Assembly: GCA_016745315.1 (NCBI GenBank)
Contig: CP066886.1
Span: 6,386,501 to 6,450,500 of the forward strand
DNA: 64,000 nt
Direction: 5' to 3'
Origin: Arthrospira sp. PCC 9108
GTDB lineage: Bacteria; Cyanobacteriota; Cyanobacteriia; Cyanobacteriales; Microcoleaceae
Shown piece by piece: positions 39,232-48,614 of the stretch; positions within the stretch are counted from its first letter, which is position 1, and every line of letters starts with the position of its first letter. A program made the translations under genes and the position numbers. Below the pieces are notes generated by a model. The model was not told the origin of the DNA. It worked only from the letters and a program-made list of their open reading frames with translations, and ran no database searches.

Positions 39232-40287
39232 CTATATCTCGACTCTGATAATATGTGCATCGGGGACTAGCTGCTCTATATAATCAGAATGAGTAGTAAT
39301 TATAAATTGATTGTTTTTCCCAAGTTTCGGCAAAGATCTCAGTAATGCTTGTTGCATAGGCGGATGTAAATGCAGTTCAATTTCATCAATTAAAATCACT
39401 GAATTATGAATATTCCAACTAGCAAAATCTACCAACATGGGAAAAGTCGATCGCTCTCCTCCCGACATTTCCGAAATTTCGTACTGATTCTTACCATCAT
39501 ACAGGTAAAACCAAGGCTCACTTAAAATGTCATCTACTCCCTCTCGTAGCACAGGACCCTCAAAACTCCGTTCGGGAAAAATAGCTTGATAAGCACGTTC
39601 GAGATCTCCATATAAATCTCTTTGTCCTGGTCGTAAATTTTTGATTTTACCCGATTCAATATCTTGATGAAACTGTCGCCACTTAGATAAACGATCACGC
39701 AGAATATCATCGGTAATTTCAACTGTTTTATCTGGATCTTCAGTAGTCAAGCTAGTTGAAGTTCTTTGTTCTGTGTACCACAGCACTGTACCCACTCGCT
39801 CGAAGACATTAAATCCGTGGGAACGTACCAATTTTCTGGCATATTCTCTACCCTTAAATTGAAAAAGTTCAGCCGCTGTCTCAGCCTGAACTCGTCCATC
39901 TCGCCATTTAATAGTTACCACATTTTCTTGAGCCGGAGCATGAGAATAACCAGAGCCTTCCAGATTTTGATAAAACTCTTGAATCGCCTTAATTTCCTGA
40001 GATGAAAATTGTACTTTCACGGCAACCCCTGGCTCAAACTTTCCCCAATTACTCCCTAATAATTCATAGTTAAATCCCAGCCATTTTAAGTCATGAAAGT
40101 GATTGATCCGACCCGTTGCCATCCCTAAAGTTGCTGCTAGAGCTTGTAAAATGCTGGTTTTGCCAGCACCATTTATTCCGATCAAAACAATCAAATCTTT
40201 TGCTAATCCGGTTTCCGAGTCCGTAAAATCTAACACCAGGTTCCGAAATTTTTTAAAATACTGCAAGTTAATCGATTGAATTTTCAT
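39232..40287 (-). CDS. OLD/AAA-type ATPase of a possible defence pair
   Basis: A 351-residue ABC-fold ATPase of the RecF/OLD kind. MKIQSINLQYFKKFRNLVLDF at the N-terminus and Walker A LIGINGAGKTSIL near residues 35-47 are clear. The signature is ISEMSGGERSTFPML near 275, and Walker B is SVILIDEIELHLHP near 298. FIITTHSDYIEQ is the H-loop. The region between has a helical insertion rather than a long coiled coil, so it is not SMC or RecF. It is translationally linked to the TOPRIM-like gene. Such pairs commonly act against phages; that role is inferred. Confidence 0.7.
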   Translation of the reverse strand: MKIQSINLQYFKKFRNLVLDFTDSETGLAKDLIVLIGINGAGKTSILQALAATLGMATGRINHFHDLKWLGFNYELLGSNWGKFEPGVAVKVQFSSQEIKAIQEFYQNLEGSGYSHAPAQENVVTIKWRDGRVQAETAAELFQFKGREYARKLVRSHGFNVFERVGTVLWYTEQRTSTSLTTEDPDKTVEITDDILRDRLSKWRQFHQDIESGKIKNLRPGQRDLYGDLERAYQAIFPERSFEGPVLREGVDDILSEPWFYLYDGKNQYEISEMSGGERSTFPMLVDFASWNIHNSVILIDEIELHLHPPMQQALLRSLPKLGKNNQFIITTHSDYIEQLVPDAHIIRVEI

Positions 40288-40418
40288 CGGTTTGACCCAT
40301 TCACAAAAGTTCTGGAATATGGCATAATTAAAGATTCAGTTAATATCGCCATAGCCCAACCGGATATTTAATGGTCAAGCCATGGCGATTAGAAATGAGC
40401 CGCCAACAAATCCGAGGG

Positions 40419-40706
40419 TTATTTGTTATAATAAAACTCGATTTCTTTATCTTTTAGGGGTGCAAAACCTGCCGCTTCTAGCATCTGGTTTAGTTCCGAC
40501 TGGGCGATATGTTTGGCTCCAATGCGGACGATGCGCGATCGCATAGTATTACTAACCCCACTGCGCTGGCGCTGTCCTTCCAAAGCCATCACTTTATGAT
40601 ATAGTTCCAGCTTTTCCGGGGGAATGGGACTCCCATCAAAATCGGTTCCTTGGGCGATCGCCACATCAATAGCATCGGCTCCGGTATTGGTAGAATTTGC
40701 ACTCAT
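40419..40706 (-). CDS. Conserved-looking hypothetical protein
   Basis: About 95 residues from the methionine of MSANST (a longer frame starts at 40724). It is polar and mostly helical, with IPPEKLELYHKVMALEGQRQ and IAQSELNQMLEAAGFAPLKDKEIEFYY. No membrane segment and no known motif are seen. The sequence has a HIP1 site, so it is native. It lies 63 bases upstream of the symporter stop on the opposite flank, with no clear partner. I do not recognise the family. Confidence 0.5.
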   Translation of the reverse strand: MSANSTNTGADAIDVAIAQGTDFDGSPIPPEKLELYHKVMALEGQRQRSGVSNTMRSRIVRIGAKHIAQSELNQMLEAAGFAPLKDKEIEFYYNK

Positions 40707-40786
40707 GAGAATTATAACTGCCATATTTGATCAGCATTATTATAGCAGTCATTTATAGGCGTATAACACCATTACTAGCCCTGAGT

Positions 40787-42589
40787 TTAAATTTGATCAT
40801 CTAATCCCGGTCTAGGTGTCGGTTGAATTTTCAGCTTTGATAAATGTCGTAACCAGACACCACCGACAACCGCCACAATTAGTGATATCCAAGCGATCGC
40901 CTGTTGTAGGAGTAGAAATCCTCCCGTCGCCAATAGTAACCCCAGCAATAAAAATATAGAGGCTAAAACCCGTTGTAAATCTAAGCCTAAATCCTGGGCA
41001 GGAAATAAACCAGTTTTCATCCTTTCCCGACTCCAACCTGGTCCGCCTGGTCGCACTTTTTGATAAAATGTTTCTAGGGTAGTTTCCGACTCTGGGGGGG
41101 TGAATAATAACACAATTACCCATAAACAAGTGACGCTAATGGTAATAAAAATAATCCGCCAACCAAAGTCTTCAATTTTGAACCAAGGGGAAAGACTCGT
41201 GACCATTCCCACCAAGAAACTACCCACGATCGCACTTAATTCCGCCGCCGCATTTACCCGCCACCAAAACCACCGCAATATCAACACTAAACCCGACCCG
41301 GTACCAATGGCAATCACCAGGCGAAAAACTGTGGCTACATCGGTGGCTAAAAAGGCAGCTATCGCCCCTAAAACGGTCACTAAAACGGATGATAACCTCC
41401 CCACCAATACCAACTCAGTTTGAGTGGCTGTGGGCTTGACAAAGCGCAAATAGAGGTCATTGGTAATAAACGATGCACCCCAATTAATCGAGGTGGAAAC
41501 CGTACTCATAAACGCCGCCAATAAGGAAGCAACCACCATCCCCAAAATTCCCACGGGGAGGAAGTCTAACATTAACTTAGGATAGCCTAATTCCTTATCA
41601 GCCAAATCAGGATAAAGCACCACAGAAGCCAAAGCCACCAAAATCCAAGGCCAGGTTCTGATTACATAGTGCATAATATTAAAAGTCCAAGCCGCCTTTT
41701 CTGCGTCGGCCTCATTTTTGGCGGCTGCAAATCGTTGGACAAATTCCCCGCCGCCGTCACTGCGTCGCCAAGACCACCACTGAAGAAAGATATAAGCAAA
41801 AAATGTACTGGCGGTAATTCCCGCCGTTTTACTAAAACTAATCCAACCCTCGCCGCCACCAAAATTAACGGGAAGTAGAGACAAAATATCTTGGTCAGGA
41901 TAAGCGATCGGCACCTGTTCAACTAGGGAATGAATCCCCCCGACACTTCCCAGGGCAAAATATGCGACAATTATCGCCCCGAATAATGCCAGAAAAAACT
42001 GGAAAAAGTCCGTGGCTACCACTCCCCAAAGTCCAGCCAAACCGGCATAAATCAATACAAAAATACTGACCCCAACCACACTAAAAAGTTTAAGGTTATT
42101 GTCTCCCGCCTCAATGCCCAAACTTTGCCAAATTTCCAAAGCATCAACTACTTTAACCATGGCTAACATGGCATAACCGATCGCAATACAATTCATGGGG
42201 ATGGCAAAAATAAACGCCTTCACGCCCCGCAAAATTGCGCCCATATCACCGCCATAGCGTAATTCTGTCAATTCCGCATCCGTGAGAACTTCCGATCGCC
42301 GCCACATTTTGGCAAAAATGTAGATCATAATCACGTGGGAGATGCCAAAAGTCCACCATTCCCAGTTTCCGGCAATTCCCCGGTTAGCGACAACTCCGGT
42401 AATATAGAGGGGGGTATCGATGGAAAAGGTAGTAGCAGCCATACTGATACCAGCTAACCACCAAGGAAGCGATCGGCCAGAAACAAAGAAATCCGCCAAA
42501 CTTTTGGACCCTTTCCGCGACAGGTAGAGTCCCATCGCCATGGTCAAGATTAGGTAAACTAGGACAATTAGCCAATCAACGTGGTGCAT
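40787..42589 (-). CDS. Sodium:solute symporter (SSS family)
   Basis: A 600-residue inner-membrane transporter with about 13 membrane segments. The N-terminus (VDWLIVLVYLILTMAMGLYLSRKGSKSLADFFVSGRSLPWWLAGISMAATTFS) is the hallmark of the family. A.F....ST.... in the middle (LLAAFMSTVSTSINWGASFITNDLYLRFVKP) carries the conserved sodium-site serines. The substrate cannot be set. The C-terminus has extra hydrophobic segments after a soluble loop (EARTLETFYQKVRPGGPGW-like region). It starts at the ATG giving MHHVDW. No partner genes are adjacent. Confidence 0.85.
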   Translation of the reverse strand: MHHVDWLIVLVYLILTMAMGLYLSRKGSKSLADFFVSGRSLPWWLAGISMAATTFSIDTPLYITGVVANRGIAGNWEWWTFGISHVIMIYIFAKMWRRSEVLTDAELTELRYGGDMGAILRGVKAFIFAIPMNCIAIGYAMLAMVKVVDALEIWQSLGIEAGDNNLKLFSVVGVSIFVLIYAGLAGLWGVVATDFFQFFLALFGAIIVAYFALGSVGGIHSLVEQVPIAYPDQDILSLLPVNFGGGEGWISFSKTAGITASTFFAYIFLQWWSWRRSDGGGEFVQRFAAAKNEADAEKAAWTFNIMHYVIRTWPWILVALASVVLYPDLADKELGYPKLMLDFLPVGILGMVVASLLAAFMSTVSTSINWGASFITNDLYLRFVKPTATQTELVLVGRLSSVLVTVLGAIAAFLATDVATVFRLVIAIGTGSGLVLILRWFWWRVNAAAELSAIVGSFLVGMVTSLSPWFKIEDFGWRIIFITISVTCLWVIVLLFTPPESETTLETFYQKVRPGGPGWSRERMKTGLFPAQDLGLDLQRVLASIFLLLGLLLATGGFLLLQQAIAWISLIVAVVGGVWLRHLSKLKIQPTPRPGLDDQI

Positions 42590-42608
42590 TAATTTTCAGT
42601 TAATCTCA

Positions 42609-42710
42609 GTGAACAAGGCAAAATATCGGTTAGCCATCGCTGAGTTACTGGAGAAAGCGATCGCCCAGTTACAAACCTTACCTGAAAATGAACCCGATGC
42701 GATCGACTAA
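42609..42710 (+). CDS. Very small ORF, possibly an antitoxin remnant
   Basis: A 33-codon frame from GTG encodes a helical, Leu/Ala-rich peptide with LLEKAIAQLQTLPENEPDAI. Short peptides of this kind form the start of some small cyanobacterial antitoxins. No toxin gene follows, and the start lacks a clear ribosome binding site, so it may be a remnant or not coding. Confidence 0.25.
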   Translation: MNKAKYRLAIAELLEKAIAQLQTLPENEPDAID

Positions 42711-42737
42711 ATCTGATCTGAGACTTCTCACGTCAAA

Positions 42738-42762
42738 CCCCTCTCCCAAAAAGGGCGAGGGG
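42738..42762. terminator. GC-rich hairpin between symporter promoter side and PEP-CTERM gene
   Basis: CCCCTC (42738-42743) pairs with GAGGGG (42757-42762), and an inner CCC/GGG closes a short A-rich loop. It lies just beyond the stop of the PEP-CTERM gene (leftward) and could end its transcript; no long T-run is seen. Confidence 0.4.
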
Positions 42763-42813
42763 CTTCAATGGCGATCGCACTCGATTTCGCACTCCATTTA
42801 ATTTTGACATTGA

Positions 42814-43665
42814 TTAGGCTTTTTGACCCTTGCGGACTTTGCTACCCATGAAAGTCACACCCAGCAAAGCTAAACCAGCAAGAGTACCGGGTTCAGGGAC
42901 AGAGGCCCCCGCCAAGGCTACACCATCATTACCACATTCTAGGAATAGGCTGGCTAAATAGTCACCACTACCAATCAAAGACTTATCGAAGCTGAAACCA
43001 AAGGTATGGGTTCCCGCTCGGTTAAAGTTAGCAAAATCTAAGCCAGCATTTAACAATTCCTGTTGGGAGTGCATATTAATACCACCAACCAAGTTACCAG
43101 AGGCGATCACGTTATCGATAGAAGTTCTTTGACCGAAATAGTCGTAAGCCTCCTGTCTGGTGGCGATGTCAGTACCCATGGTGTTCTCGCGATAATACCC
43201 AGAGTTGTAGTAGTGTTGCAGGCTGTTGTATCCGTTATTAATGCTAGTCACACTTTGAGCGCGAACATCACTATAGACACCTAACTGGGATGCGCCAGAA
43301 TCATTAGTTTCGGCAAAACGCACACCAAAGAGAGCGTTATTTTGGCTGGCGGTGAGGAAATCATCTCCGGTGAAATTGAAGAACAAGTCACCCCAACCAA
43401 TTACACCACTTCTGGCATCTCTAGTGTTAACTCCCGCCAATGGTGTACCACCAGTTAAGGCAACCCATATAGTATCGGAGGTTTCCATGGTTGCCATACC
43501 GTAGATATCATATTGGGCACCACCGGAACCGTCGCCAATGGCATCAATTGCATAGTTCCAGCCATTGTGAAACTGTCCAGCAGTGGCGGTGGTAGCAGTG
43601 GCGGCGATCATGCAGGTGGCAGCGATCGCACTTCCGACTAATGTTTTGGTATAATTAAATTTCAT
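42814..43665 (-). CDS. PEP-CTERM sorted exported protein
   Basis: A 283-residue exported protein. An N-terminal signal peptide (KTLVGSAIAATCMIAATATTATAG) is followed by a soluble region of about 220 residues with no known enzyme motif. The C-terminal sorting signal is VPEPGTLAGLALLGVTFMGSKVRKGQ: PEP motif, hydrophobic helix and basic tail. This signal is recognised by exosortase in the inner membrane (established knowledge). The mature domain resembles XDD-like secreted proteins but I do not name it. It is the last host gene before the inserted element. Confidence 0.85.
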   Translation of the reverse strand: MKFNYTKTLVGSAIAATCMIAATATTATAGQFHNGWNYAIDAIGDGSGGAQYDIYGMATMETSDTIWVALTGGTPLAGVNTRDARSGVIGWGDLFFNFTGDDFLTASQNNALFGVRFAETNDSGASQLGVYSDVRAQSVTSINNGYNSLQHYYNSGYYRENTMGTDIATRQEAYDYFGQRTSIDNVIASGNLVGGINMHSQQELLNAGLDFANFNRAGTHTFGFSFDKSLIGSGDYLASLFLECGNDGVALAGASVPEPGTLAGLALLGVTFMGSKVRKGQKA

Positions 43666-43934
43666 AACCCAAACCCCGCTAACTTTTTTTCATCCTTTGC
43701 CTTCTCAACATAACTGGGTTTATGTAAAGGTTGCTACCGCAGTGAGTGGAATTACGGTAAAGTTTCTGTAAAGAGGGAACATTTTTATTAGTGAAATTAC
43801 TGGCTGATTTAATTGCGTGAAAATACAGATGATTTATATATTGATTCTCACTACCCAACTGTGAATATATGGAGATGGTAGCCTCCCCAACGCCCAAGTC
43901 CACCACCACGGAGAGTTTCCTAACCCATAAGCTG

Positions 43935-43978
43935 TAACCCCTATTCTACCGTTACTTAGGTGTTACTCAAAACCATAG
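43935..43978 (+). repeat. Left arm of a 44-bp perfect inverted repeat around the integrase gene
   Basis: Forty-four bases identical to the reverse complement of 48176-48219. It begins TAACCCCTATT and ends CAAAACCATAG. It lies 22 bases upstream of the recombinase start, so it may contain its promoter or recombination sites. Inside it GTTACTTAGGTGTTAC is an imperfect direct repeat. Confidence 0.9.
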
Positions 43979-45062
43979 CAGGATAACAAGTGAGTAAAAA
44001 ATGAGTAACGATATCAATACCCCTACAGTAGGGGGAAAGGGTAACTATGAGGGGGGCTATGCTAGATTCTTGAAAGCCTATCAGGAGTTTAAGGGGGAAT
44101 GTCCCAAAGGAGTGACACTCAAGTTACAAAAGTCCGGGACTAAGTATAATTTGCTATTGCAGTTTAAGCAGCCACCTACCGGAAAACGACTACCCAAAAC
44201 GGCTAACCTTGAGTGTACTCCAGAAGGGGTGATAGACTGCGTTAAGAAAGCTAAGTTGGTATCTGAAGCCCTGGGAACTATCAGCAGCGCTAGTGAGTTC
44301 TGGGATTGGTACGATGCGACTATCTTAGGAAAGAACCAGATTGAGGATAATCTGATAACTTACCGGGACATCTTTAAACAAATTGAGGATGAGTATTTTG
44401 CGGGTTACAACCGCAACACAGGAAGACCGCGTTCCCGCGATATCGCTAGCGACTTAGCGTCTTACGAGTCTACTAAAGGAGTATATTTCAGGTTGTTCCC
44501 TAACTGGGATGAATATCCTAGCTGGGAGAGTTTCAAGGCTATGCTATATATTCCCTTGCAGAATGGAGAGCGATTAATAGGCTCCAAAACTTTCAAGGAA
44601 CGTTACTACATCTTAAAAGCCATAGCTAAGAAATCACCTAACAAAGAACACTGGCTTAAACAGCTTGAACCTATTAACCCCAAACAAACGCAATTCATAA
44701 AGAAACAACGGATAGCTGTTGATGTATTTAAGGATTGGTGGTTTAACACCAAACAAGAAGCCTATACCATTAAAAACCCTCAACATCAATCAACAAGGCA
44801 TAGCTGGTTATGGGTGACGGGTATGGCAGTAATCTACGGACTGAGGCCAACTCAAATAGCTGCGGCCGTTAATCTAACTAAACCATTTGTAACCGAAGAC
44901 GGTATCACTATCAAAGCACTGTCAGACCCTGATAATCAAGATAATTATCTTGTATTAGGAGATTAATTAGGGGTCGAGATAGACCTCACGGTCTACCCCT
45001 CCCATTCAAAACCGTACTTGAGACTTTCACCTCATACGGCTCCTAGTTTGACCGTCTCCTTG

Positions 45063-46882
45063 TTAAGAGTACAGCATCATCTCTTCATCAAGAGCTGTTT
45101 TATCGTCGTGACAATGGCGATGTAATAATTGAATATTCTTGTAGTCATCCTTTCCGCCTTGGCTTCTAGGTACAATGTGGTCTATTTCAATTAAATCTGA
45201 TGGGGTAAAGAATTGCCCACACCAGGTACATCTACCTTTTTGCTTTTTGAGTAGTTTTGCTACCCTATTTGGCGTATCGATTGCTCGTCCTTTCCTGCTT
45301 GCCCAGTAGGTCCAATTTCCGTCATAAAGTGTTGCGTCAGGGCGTCTTAAGGTATGTCTGACAATTGGAGTCCAGTTGTGTTTGAATAGATGTAACCCAT
45401 CTTTGGTTTGGAACAGCCAATTTTCGTGTCTTTCTTTCCCATTGCTAAGTTTAATTGTTCCATGTCTGAAATAATTTCTTAGCTTTTCGTGACTTGCCTT
45501 TCCGCATCTTGATACTGTCCATGCCCGTAACATTTGCCAGATTGTCTTATCTAGTTTGGTGAATGTCTCTGTTGAGACTACCCCTGAGTAATAGTTTGAC
45601 CATCCCATAATAATTGGGTTTAGTTTGTTAATTAGGGTTGATTGAGGTGCTGTTTTAAATTGTTTAATTACACCTTTTATCACTTCTGTGTGGGCAACTG
45701 CTTTTTGGCTGGGTTTAATGTGGGTCTTGTGACCGATTAATCGGCTTGCCATTCCCCCTGTTTTCCCAGATTTATATTTTCCTGCTGGATATTGCCTGAT
45801 ATTGAATCCTAGAAAATCAAATCCTGGCTCCTCTGTTCTGCCTTCATATTCAATAGGTTTGAACGTATGGCAGATTCGAGTCTTTTCAGGTTTTATTTCT
45901 AATACCACAGGTTTTAACCGTTCGGAAATAGCAGTTTTGCACTGTTCAATGATTTCTAGTGATGGGGATATCACTACAAAGTCATCGGCGTATCTTATAA
46001 CAGTAGCCTGCGCTCTGTTTGCTTTCTTTGGATACATTGTCTCTATGAACCTAATCATGCCATCCAATGCGATGTTAGCTAGGAGTGGACTTATTACCCC
46101 TCCCTGGGGTGTCCCTGATTCTGTATCCTCAAATACGCCGTTATCTAGCACGCCTGCTTTGAGCCATTGTTTCAGGTCTCTTTTTAGGCAGCTTGGACAA
46201 TGAATTTTGGACAGTAGGTAATCATGGTTTATTCGGTCAAAACATTTTGCTATATCAGCATCGAGTACATAATATTCACCCTTGTTGATACTTGAGTAAA
46301 TTCGTGCTATTGCATCTTGGGCTGACCGTCCGGGACGGAACCCATAGCTTGTGCTTTCAAATCTCGATTCCCATTCAGGTTCGAGAGCCGACTTAACCAA
46401 GGCTTGCCTTGCTCTATCTTGGATTGTGGGTATTCCTATTCCAGCTTTTTTCATCCCTACCAGGTTTTGGAATCCACACCCGTCGCAGTGGTTTTGCTTT
46501 GAGGTTTTCTTTGATTTTCTCGGTCATTTCTAGCCTTTGTTTAGGGGATATTGCTATCACACCATCTACTCCAGCCGTCTTTTTGCCTTGACCCGCTTGG
46601 GGGGGCGGGTTTATTAAGCTGACTGTTGGGAAGCATGGCTGACCGTGGAACCCGCCCCTACAGTCGCACTGCTAAGAGTCGGGCATAATATGATTTCACC
46701 AATAGACGTTGCCACCTTCTTACCTTTGCGTCCTGTCCCGATTTAGCTGCTTGAAATATACTCTTTTGGAGCTTGAAAACTTTCCGTTGAACCTTAGTCC
46801 ACGGGATGATCTTCCATGCGTTGTTCGTAGTCTTGATTGGTTTTGATTTCCCAAATCCTTTCTTTAAACTCGCTATCGCCAT
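45063..46882 (-). pseudogene. Group II intron reverse transcriptase-maturase-HNH protein, broken
   Basis: The N-terminal part (46882-46658; MAIASLKKGFGK start, 74 residues) stops inside a 65-bp palindromic insert. The rest resumes in another frame, and one extra base near 46450 (AGCTGGAATAGGA against twelve expected bases) shifts it again into the long frame 46454-45063. That frame holds RT motifs (PQGGVISPLLANI, RYADDFVV), a maturase X region, and an HNH nuclease domain (CTWCGQFF...DLIEIDHIVPRSQGG...LLHRHCHD). With two interruptions the protein is probably not made whole, so mobility would need help in trans. Confidence 0.85.
46599..46663 (-). repeat. 65-bp palindromic MITE-like insert in the intron 1 RT gene
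   Basis: Ends are inverted: AACCCGCCCC and GGGGCGGGTT on the two sides. It has an identical counterpart at 62303-62367 at the same point of the other intron's RT gene. It introduces a stop and a frameshift between the N-terminal and RT parts. Its core has no coding capacity. Confidence 0.75.
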
Positions 46883-48175
46883 TTGTACACCTACTTGACT
46901 CTATTTCTTTACAATCAAACCGTGACCCGTTAGCATATCCCTACCATTACAGTCGGGCGTTGGCTTCTGGTCACATCTCACCCCCTAATAGGCTTACGCT
47001 TACACTTTCACTACTGACTTTCTCGACCAGATTATCAGAGCCTAAGAGGGGTTAAAACGTTCCGTTTATATGGGCATTCCATCTTTAGATTTGTCCTATC
47101 CACCGGGGTACTTTTAAAGGTCTGTGTAGGTGATGAAGTGATTACCCTACTTTTCCCCTTACTCTTTTGAGCGCAGCGTATCAACCTGTTTCGCTGCTCA
47201 ATAATGACGATGGTTCAAGCCGGACATTCGGTTTCCCTAATCATGGATGGTTGGCAGTGGTCTCGGTTCTGGTGTTGGGTTACACCTAGGAGCTTTCCGT
47301 TCCCCGCTTCAATCCTGAGGTTGTGATTCCCAAAATTGGGGGTGGCTATCGCCGTTACCCTAATTTCCTAACTTTACTTATCCATTTCTGGGCTTACTAT
47401 AAGGAATTTGTATGGGTTAGTTCGTTTTGACCTTGGGTTCCCTGCCTTGTTTGGTATATCTCTATACCGAACGTTGGGACATATAAACAGTTATGAGGAT
47501 GGTCACGAGTGCGTTCCTTATATTCAACCAAGGGGTTGAAGTCCCCACCAGGCGGTTACTTCGGGTATTTCAACCCTATTTCATGCCTGAACGTTTCGCA
47601 CCACTTACTTTACTGACGCAGAAGGTCGGAAAGTGAGTATTAAAACAGGGGGAAGGGTTGTAGCCCCAATTCCCAGTCCCGAAATGTTTGATTTCCTAGA
47701 ATTGAAACGGCCGTTGTTACCAGAATATAGCCCGAAAAAAGGCAGTCAACCCAAAACCATAGCTGGAGGCTTTGACGCAACGTTTAGTAACAGAATTCAA
47801 TCTATGAAATGCCCGGTAACCCAGAAATATGCTTTTCGTAGACTGTACAACCTGTTAGGTGAACAATATGGACTACCTATCGAGTTGCGAGCTAGACTTA
47901 TGGGACATAGCACAATCGTCAATGAGGGTAAATACAAGACAGAAGGCATTGACGCTACCTTAGAAGTTCTCAAAGGGTTTCTAAGTTACCTATACCATTG
48001 AACGTGGCTATAGAACGGTTAACAGCGTTAGGGGTTGATATTGATAGCTCTGAAGCTAAATTATTTCTTAGAGTTATCTATCTGATAGATTAATCTAATC
48101 GTCAACCTTTCATAAATTAACGCCCTAGATTAAACCCCTAGGGGTTATTTTATGGCTACAGATTAATAGATACTA

Positions 48176-48219
48176 CTATGGTTTTGAGTAACACCTAAGT
48201 AACGGTAGAATAGGGGTTA
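48176..48219 (-). repeat. Right arm of the 44-bp perfect inverted repeat
   Basis: Exact reverse complement of 43935-43978. It lies 82 bases after the frame that may be the integrase C-terminal extension, and 14 bases before a tRNA-like 3' end. Together the arms bound a 4.2-kb segment holding only the integrase gene and the intron within it. Confidence 0.9.
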
Positions 48220-48233
48220 TAGGCTATGTATTA

Positions 48234-48255
48234 GGTTCAAATCCCGCCAGAGCCA
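48234..48255 (+). other. tRNA or tmRNA 3'-end-like fragment, possible attachment site
   Basis: The segment begins GGTTCAAATCC, a T-arm loop signature, continues with CGCC and ends AGAGCCA, like the last 22 bases of a tRNA or tmRNA gene. The bases before it do not pair as a T-stem, so there is no complete RNA gene. Tyrosine recombinase elements often carry the end of their target tRNA as the attachment site. Which RNA gene it came from is not clear. Confidence 0.4.
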
Positions 48256-48432
48256 TTTAACTTAAACCCTTATCCTGACTACTATCGCGGGAATTGCTTT
48301 AACCCGATAGTCGTACCTAATTACTCATATATTACTCACAATCTAGTCCTAGCACAGGAAAATAATTCTGTCAATAGGTTGATTACTCAGTCAACAAGCA
48401 CAACTTAATCAATCTGTCAAATACCCATACCA

Positions 48433-48567
48433 CCCCCCTAACCAAACACCGATAAGGTAACTCTCTCGTGATAGCAGTCAATGGCAAGCCTATCGGTTCG
48501 TTACGAACCATTGACTGCTATCACATCGGTCGCACCCCTAAGAGTGTTTGTTTCGGTTAGGGGGGGG
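48433..48567. promoter_or_regulatory. 135-bp nested inverted repeat (cruciform), candidate replication origin or recombination site
   Basis: Four pairs of arms nest in order: CCCCCCTAACC (48433-48443) with GGTTAGGGGGG (48555-48565); AAACAC (48444-48449) with GTGTTT (48544-48549); ACCGAT (48448-48453) with ATCGGT (48525-48530). The fourth is GTGATAGCAGTCAATGG (48468-48484) with its perfect complement (48508-48524). Inside the loop GGTTCG..CGAACC can form a competing hairpin. No ORF crosses it and no T-run follows, so a simple terminator is unlikely. Location in a repeat-rich, gene-free zone next to the integrase favours a role in DNA replication or recombination. Confidence 0.65.
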
Positions 48568-48614
48568 ATATGCTTCCAAGTCAACACGATAGCCGTAGGG
48601 GGAACCCACTAGGT

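Larger units (their letters stand above)
44966..47601 (-). mobile_element. Group II intron, ORF-bearing, antisense in the integrase gene
   Basis: Read on the minus strand, it starts GTGCGAAACG at 47601 and ends CGACCCCTAAT at 44966, matching the GUGYG and AY ends. Domain V lies near 45042-45006, with GAGCCGTATGAGG and the complementary CTCAAGTACGGTT. Domain VI follows with a bulge region. Length 2636 bases. It contains a broken reverse transcriptase/maturase gene with a 65-bp palindromic insert. A possible EBS1 at 47135-47140 (CACTTC) pairs five of six bases with exon TAAGTG next to the 5' end. It closely resembles the intron at the right end of the window. Confidence 0.9.
44001..48001 (+). 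pseudogene. Tyrosine recombinase (integrase), split by an antisense group II intron
   Basis: Exon parts 44001-44965 and 47602-48001 join in frame (codon TAC at the junction) into 454 residues. The first part carries the Box I arginine in IYGLRPTQIAAA. The second carries AFRRLYN, then ARLMGHS and the probable nucleophile in NEGKYKT. The pattern R...[H/K]xxR...[H]S...Y fits the family. The intron lies on the opposite strand, so it cannot be spliced from the integrase message and the gene is disrupted. A further frame after 48001 up to 48093 (VAIERLTALGVDIDS) may be its true C-terminus, one base out of frame. The first 190 residues hold SAM-like and arm-binding parts. Confidence 0.8.

Noticed and set aside
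48150..48255. A complete tRNA gene overlapping the right inverted repeat arm.
   Set aside because: The T-stem and the acceptor stem do not pair over a tRNA-sized span; only a 3' end-like fragment remains.
48433..48567. Rho-independent terminator at the large inverted repeat.
   Set aside because: There is no T-run on either strand, the arms are too far apart, and no gene ends next to it.
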